The notes under the pieces: generated by a model
The model's input: the letters and a program-made list of their open reading frames with translations, nothing else
Databases searched by the model: none
What the model was told of the DNA's origin: nothing
Source of the DNA: Thermoplasmatota archaeon
Lineage (GTDB): Archaea; Thermoplasmatota; E2; DHVEG-1
Direction of reading: 5' to 3'
Length of the DNA stretch: 16,280 nt
Assembly: GCA_030605515.1 (NCBI GenBank)
Contig: JAUWIE010000133.1
Coordinates: 1 to 16,280 of the forward strand
Part shown: positions 13,056 through 16,280 of the stretch, piece by piece
Numbering within the stretch: position 1 is the stretch's first letter
How the letters are laid out: each line of letters starts with the position of its first letter
Program-made: the position numbers and the translations under genes

Positions 13056-13691
13056 TTGTATACAAAGCTTACCGAATTAGAATTTCAATATGGGAATAAA
13101 AATAAAAACACTTCGCTTGATGTGTCAATGCTTTTTGATTGGTTACGAATCGGTACAGCTATTGTTTTATTATGGATGATTGCCTTGAGTTTGTTTGGTA
13201 GCTGGATTTACAGTTGTACTGGTTTTATTCTAGATGGTGAAAGAATAATCTTTGCTTCAACAGGTATTTTGACATTTATTGCAATATTTTATTCTTTAAT
13301 CTATTCAAAAGAAGGCAAGATTATTATTGAATCAACAGAAAGGTTAGTGGCATCTAGACTCAAACAATTCAAGATAGATTTAGAAAAGACAATACATAAC
13401 TCTCAAGATATTAAAAAAATACGTTTAGAAATTGAAAAAACGTCTAATGTGATGAATAGAATAAAACTATTGGCAGATGTCGAGCTGTTATTATTGTTAA
13501 CGGTATTTTTGCTTTTGTTTTCAATAATTTTCTCACTGTTTGAAGACTTCCCTGCAATAATAATAAGCTGGACTGCTTGTGGAACGGGTTTTGTTTTAAG
13601 TAGTGGTATCGTGTTAATGTGGACAATACTACATAGAATTGCCAAAAAATTTAATCTTATTGGTATAAAACAAAGCATAGCATATAAATGA
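13056..13691 (+). CDS. four-helix membrane protein downstream of the DUF262 nuclease
   Basis: From the in-frame TTG at 13056 the protein has 211 residues and four hydrophobic helices at about 31-53, 63-83, 141-162 and 166-190. Between helices 2 and 3 lies a charged, helical stretch (about 88-138), probably a cytoplasmic coiled coil. No known family is recognised. The first in-frame ATG codes for Met25 just before helix 1; the likely true start is the ATG at 12924, separated by a TGA. Membrane partners occur beside many defence nucleases, so it could be an effector or sensor of the DUF262 system, but that rests on position only. Without the upstream part, expression would depend on TTG or the internal ATG. 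Confidence 0.6.
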   Translation: MYTKLTELEFQYGNKNKNTSLDVSMLFDWLRIGTAIVLLWMIALSLFGSWIYSCTGFILDGERIIFASTGILTFIAIFYSLIYSKEGKIIIESTERLVASRLKQFKIDLEKTIHNSQDIKKIRLEIEKTSNVMNRIKLLADVELLLLLTVFLLLFSIIFSLFEDFPAIIISWTACGTGFVLSSGIVLMWTILHRIAKKFNLIGIKQSIAYK

Positions 13692-13759
13692 ATATTTGGT
13701 AACAAGTTGAAAGCGAATTATAAACATAATTCCGCATTTATAGGGATTATTCTTAGAAT

Positions 13760-13858
13760 CTAGATGGATTTGTTCATCATGATTTTTCTGAAAAATAATA
13801 TCGAAGAACTAAAAAGAGACTTGAATGGATAAAACATCTAGGTTCTTACACATAAGTT
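13760..13858 (+). pseudogene. possible gene remnant in the 13692-13859 gap
   Basis: One plus-strand frame reads DGFVHHDFSEK, a TAA, then YRRTKKRLEWIKHLGS and a final TAA. The charged, protein-like composition either side of a single stop suggests a decayed C-terminus, but I cannot name a parent family. Nothing else is seen in this gap. Confidence 0.2.
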
Positions 13859-13859
13859 A

Positions 13860-14882
13860 TCAAGTTTTTTTCTTTTTTATTGAAACCTTCTTATACATAG
13901 ATGAATGTGGTCCAAACGTGGCTTCACCGATTTTATTCCGTATATCCATTATTTTGTTAAAAACAAGAATATTACCTTCTTCATTATCAAGAAGCTTATA
14001 AAATAACATCATTGCCATTTTTATACAATCTTCTGCATCTTTAAAATCTACCTTTCTTTTATGCTTACGTTTATCAACATGGAAAACCTTGTTTCTTTTT
14101 GTCCTTAATATCTGTAATCTTTCACGTGTCCATTCTTTGATTTTGTCTAACATAAAAAGTTCATCAATCTTATGCTGCATTGTCCAATCCCGTTCATGTT
14201 TTGTTGGACTAGTATTTACCATTCCTATTTTTTCAGTTACTGCTTCATTCCATAGATAATTGATTACTGGTTCGATAAACATCCATGAATTGATAAAAGA
14301 AAGATGATAGTCATGATGAAACATGTAATAGTTAGTATATCCAAGAAATTTGAAATTGTCTAGTAACTCCGTAATCTTATTTCTTTTCATTTTTTCTTTA
14401 AAGTAAAATAAAGCAAAATGTAAAACTGCACTTTCTTCAGGAGTAACATCAATTGTAACTTCCTTTCCTCTTCTTTCTGCCTTCGTCGAAAAAGGTGCAA
14501 TAAAAGGATGTTTAGCAGGGTCTTCTGCAAATAAAATAATATCCGCAATAGAAACAAAATCTAATGGTATACCTAATATATTAAAAAAAGAAATAACTAA
14601 ATTGAACTCCTCTGCATGTTCGATAGAATTCTTTTTCCCTTCAGTTCTTTTTATTAAGTAGCCATCATGAATATCAAATTTAATATCTAAAATATCTCCT
14701 GAAAATCCTCCATCATAAATTTCGCCTTCATATTCATCTGGAAATGAAAGCTTAGGCGATAGTTTAACAGCGGTGTCTTTGATTTTCCCATTGACAATAA
14801 CAAGTTCTCCCTCTTTTGCATCAGTAATTTTATCAATCTTACGGATGTATTTTTGAATATCTTTATTTTTAATCTCATCCAT
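13860..14882 (-). CDS. HEPN-domain protein, copy B (paralogue of the gene at 3418)
   Basis: This 340-residue protein aligns with copy A from its first Met to near its end. Shared blocks include ITDAKEGELVIVNGKIK (19-35), FNILGIPLDFVSIADI (100-115), GYTNYYMFHHD (181-191), FINSWMFIEP (196-205) and RTKRNKVFHVD (260-270). Arg263-Asn-x3-His268 is the same RNKVFH as in copy A and fits the HEPN ribonuclease motif Rx4-6H. The C-terminal six residues are nearly all Lys, unlike copy A. I use the ATG at 14882, six bases after the stop of the membrane protein gene, rather than an upstream in-frame TTG at 14906 lying inside that gene; the tight spacing implies translational coupling. The HEPN call is inference; the paralogy is plain in the sequence. 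It may be the cytoplasmic effector for the membrane protein. Confidence 0.8.
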   Translation of the reverse strand: MDEIKNKDIQKYIRKIDKITDAKEGELVIVNGKIKDTAVKLSPKLSFPDEYEGEIYDGGFSGDILDIKFDIHDGYLIKRTEGKKNSIEHAEEFNLVISFFNILGIPLDFVSIADIILFAEDPAKHPFIAPFSTKAERRGKEVTIDVTPEESAVLHFALFYFKEKMKRNKITELLDNFKFLGYTNYYMFHHDYHLSFINSWMFIEPVINYLWNEAVTEKIGMVNTSPTKHERDWTMQHKIDELFMLDKIKEWTRERLQILRTKRNKVFHVDKRKHKRKVDFKDAEDCIKMAMMLFYKLLDNEEGNILVFNKIMDIRNKIGEATFGPHSSMYKKVSIKKKKT

Positions 14883-14890
14883 TTTCAGCC

Positions 14891-15925
14891 CTAATCTATA
14901 ATCCAAATAGCAACATTATACAAATCCTCAAGCATCAGATTTGATATCTCCTCGGGGTTAAAATCCCATATTCTGATAAATTCTCCTCCATTCTTAAAAT
15001 CCTTAATCCATGCACTTGCAAAACGCTTTTTCCTGATTTTATTTACACCTAAAATGAATAACAACACAACTAGCACCATAAGCAATATGACAGTTCCCAT
15101 CAAATTACCTCCAATAATATTTGATAGATGTAATCCTGCTGCAACACCACCAAATAAAAATACAATCAGAGCTATAATAACTGCAGGAAGACTGAAATAA
15201 GTATGTAGAAATTCAGTAGCACCCTTAATAGAAGAAAAGGAAACAACATCTTCACTTTTAACTCTTTGAGGGTTAATATCTTGCTCTCTTATTGGATGTG
15301 TCAATATGCTTTTCGCAGTGATATGTTCCTCTTTCTGAAAATGATGCCATCCAGAAAGAATATATCTTGGATGCACAGGTCTCATACTATACCACCTGTA
15401 ATTTAATCCTCGCTTTTCTCCCTCTGAGGTTATCTTCACTTTTGATTCTGAAAATGCAAACGATGGTACAGAACCAAGAAGAGCATACGTGTCATTAAAT
15501 CGCATTCCATCTAACGGTGCATCTATAGGGACATATGTGGGTGTTCCATTGACTATCTGCATTTGTGGAATTTTTATTTTTTTCTTTCCATAGATGAAAA
15601 AGGGAATGTCTCCTATCCATACTGCTCGTCCACCCTTATTTAGATATTCTCTTATTAGAGCATCTGATTTATCATGGAAAACAGTATTCGGAACTACATC
15701 TTGTGAAAAAACAACTACATATCCACTGGCATCTCCTTTTTCTACAAGCATTTTCATCCAATCTTTTAGTTTATCTGCATTTAGTTTTTCGAATTTTTTC
15801 TGCCGTTTTTTATCTGTTAAATATTTTACAATTGCATCGGAATTATGGTATTCTATCCAACTTTTTGGATAATCATCGTCTCTATAAACCACATATTTTG
15901 GAAATGTAACTAAATTCTTTTCCAT
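14891..15925 (-). CDS. membrane-anchored protein with an amidotransferase/ThuA-like N-terminal domain
   Basis: This 344-residue protein has a large N-terminal part without signal peptide. YVVVFSQDVVPNTVF (69-83) then LIREYLNKGGRAVWIGDIPFFI (90-111) resembles the strand-helix-strand core of class I glutamine amidotransferase-like (ThuA/DUF4350-like) folds, where a Gly-Gly-Arg turn precedes the second strand. No catalytic Cys is seen in the expected elbow, so it may bind a ligand and not catalyse. Two membrane helices follow (about 244-266 and 275-294), then a basic 45-residue tail. GAGGT about 5 bases before the ATG supports the start. It lies between a partial surface-type gene upstream and HEPN copy B downstream, all on one strand with short gaps, suggesting a sensor-effector operon. 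The fold call is tentative. Confidence 0.65.
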   Translation of the reverse strand: MEKNLVTFPKYVVYRDDDYPKSWIEYHNSDAIVKYLTDKKRQKKFEKLNADKLKDWMKMLVEKGDASGYVVVFSQDVVPNTVFHDKSDALIREYLNKGGRAVWIGDIPFFIYGKKKIKIPQMQIVNGTPTYVPIDAPLDGMRFNDTYALLGSVPSFAFSESKVKITSEGEKRGLNYRWYSMRPVHPRYILSGWHHFQKEEHITAKSILTHPIREQDINPQRVKSEDVVSFSSIKGATEFLHTYFSLPAVIIALIVFLFGGVAAGLHLSNIIGGNLMGTVILLMVLVVLLFILGVNKIRKKRFASAWIKDFKNGGEFIRIWDFNPEEISNLMLEDLYNVAIWIID

Positions 15926-15987
15926 CGTTTACCTCAATTATGATGATACAATACTGATGTTATTCATCTTTATTAAATTATAATATA

Positions 15988-16280
15988 TTATCGGCTATTC
16001 AGAGGTATAACTATATTATGTGACGGTTCGTTTTCAGATGTGATATCTAGCTCTAATCTTCCAGTTGCATTATTCTGGGTTGCAAAAAGTCCAATTTCAA
16101 TTTCAACTGTAGTTTCTGGCGCTATTGTTCCTATTCTAAAACCCCAAATCCCCTTTATTATCTTTTGATTTTCATTAATCTTCAAAACTGGAGGAAAATC
16201 AGATACAAGATATTCATTTATCCATCCTGTTCTTTCTTGACCAAAACTATCTATAAGTGTTTTATTTGTAAAATCATATT
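15988..16280 (-). CDS. C-terminal end of a beta-rich protein running off the right edge
   Basis: The frame is open from the window edge to TAA at 15988-15990, giving the last 96 residues. Alternating strands (TTVEIEIGLFA, GRLELDITSE, HNIVIPLNS) look like the end of an immunoglobulin-like or CARDB-type beta sandwich, common in archaeal surface proteins or repeats. The end has no membrane helix. It is followed after 62 bases by the amidotransferase-like membrane protein gene, probably in the same operon. Its start and full domain content are outside the window. Confidence 0.65.
   Translation of the reverse strand, partial: YDFTNKTLIDSFGQERTGWINEYLVSDFPPVLKINENQKIIKGIWGFRIGTIAPETTVEIEIGLFATQNNATGRLELDITSENEPSHNIVIPLNSR

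Noticed and set aside
13403..13705. Minus-strand frames opposite the four-helix membrane protein
   Set aside because: They mirror hydrophobic codons of the sense gene and lack start signals.
1..16280. CRISPR array, insertion-sequence ends or rRNA genes
   Set aside because: No regularly spaced repeats, no transposase other than the serine recombinase, and no ribosomal RNA-like sequence were seen on either strand.

Overview
This AT-rich window reads as archaeal chromosome, probably from a euryarchaeal or Thermoplasmatota-like lineage. That assignment is an inference. The signs are TATA boxes placed about 26-28 bases before start codons with almost no leader (for example before the genes at 128 and 1459), a small serine recombinase with a C-terminal tail I associate with archaeal members, and a lipobox protein with extra membrane helices. 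No rRNA, tRNA or CRISPR array was seen. Nearly every gene is accessory in type (nucleases, recombinase, HEPN, radical SAM, membrane proteins of unknown role), so the window looks like a defence and mobile-gene island.

Left part (1-5.2 kb). A small all-alpha protein with an N-x2-KH motif (128-637) is followed by a convergent two-helix membrane protein (749-1351). A probable plus-strand operon follows: a tandem ribbon-helix-helix-like regulator (1459), a tiny coupled ORF (1731), a zinc-finger protein (1874), a serine recombinase (2161) and an endonuclease III-like glycosylase with an Fe-S motif (2680). Facing it on the minus strand are a PD-(D/E)XK-like protein (4563-5228) and a HEPN-type protein (3418-4434). 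Between these two lies the out-of-frame tail of a second serine recombinase (4489-4590). Two recombinase 3' ends therefore face each other around the glycosylase and HEPN genes.

Middle part (5.2-11 kb). A 319-base gene-free stretch carries three consecutive hairpins ending in a T-run (candidate small RNA or terminator). Then come a lipoprotein with three C-terminal helices (5548-6852), a Gln/Pro-rich one-helix protein (7078-7473) and a 54-residue two-helix protein (7582-7746). Next is the most striking element: a radical SAM/SPASM peptide maturase (7810-9117) overlapping a 54-residue peptide gene (9095-9259) whose tail carries five cysteines. This looks like an undescribed RiPP cassette. It abuts, and seems to have cut off the 3' end of, a GrpB-family gene (9062-9700). 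An HNH endonuclease and a GyrI-like ligand-binding protein follow.

Right part (11-16.3 kb). A single-chain DUF262/DUF1524 (GmrSD-like) nuclease (11151-12911) is followed by a four-helix membrane protein whose natural ATG is separated from the body by an in-frame TGA. On the minus strand, a three-gene set (partial beta-rich secreted or surface protein, membrane-anchored amidotransferase-like protein, second HEPN paralogue) runs off the right edge. The two HEPN paralogues, both with an intact RNKVFH motif and each in a different minus-strand neighbourhood, are the second main point of interest.
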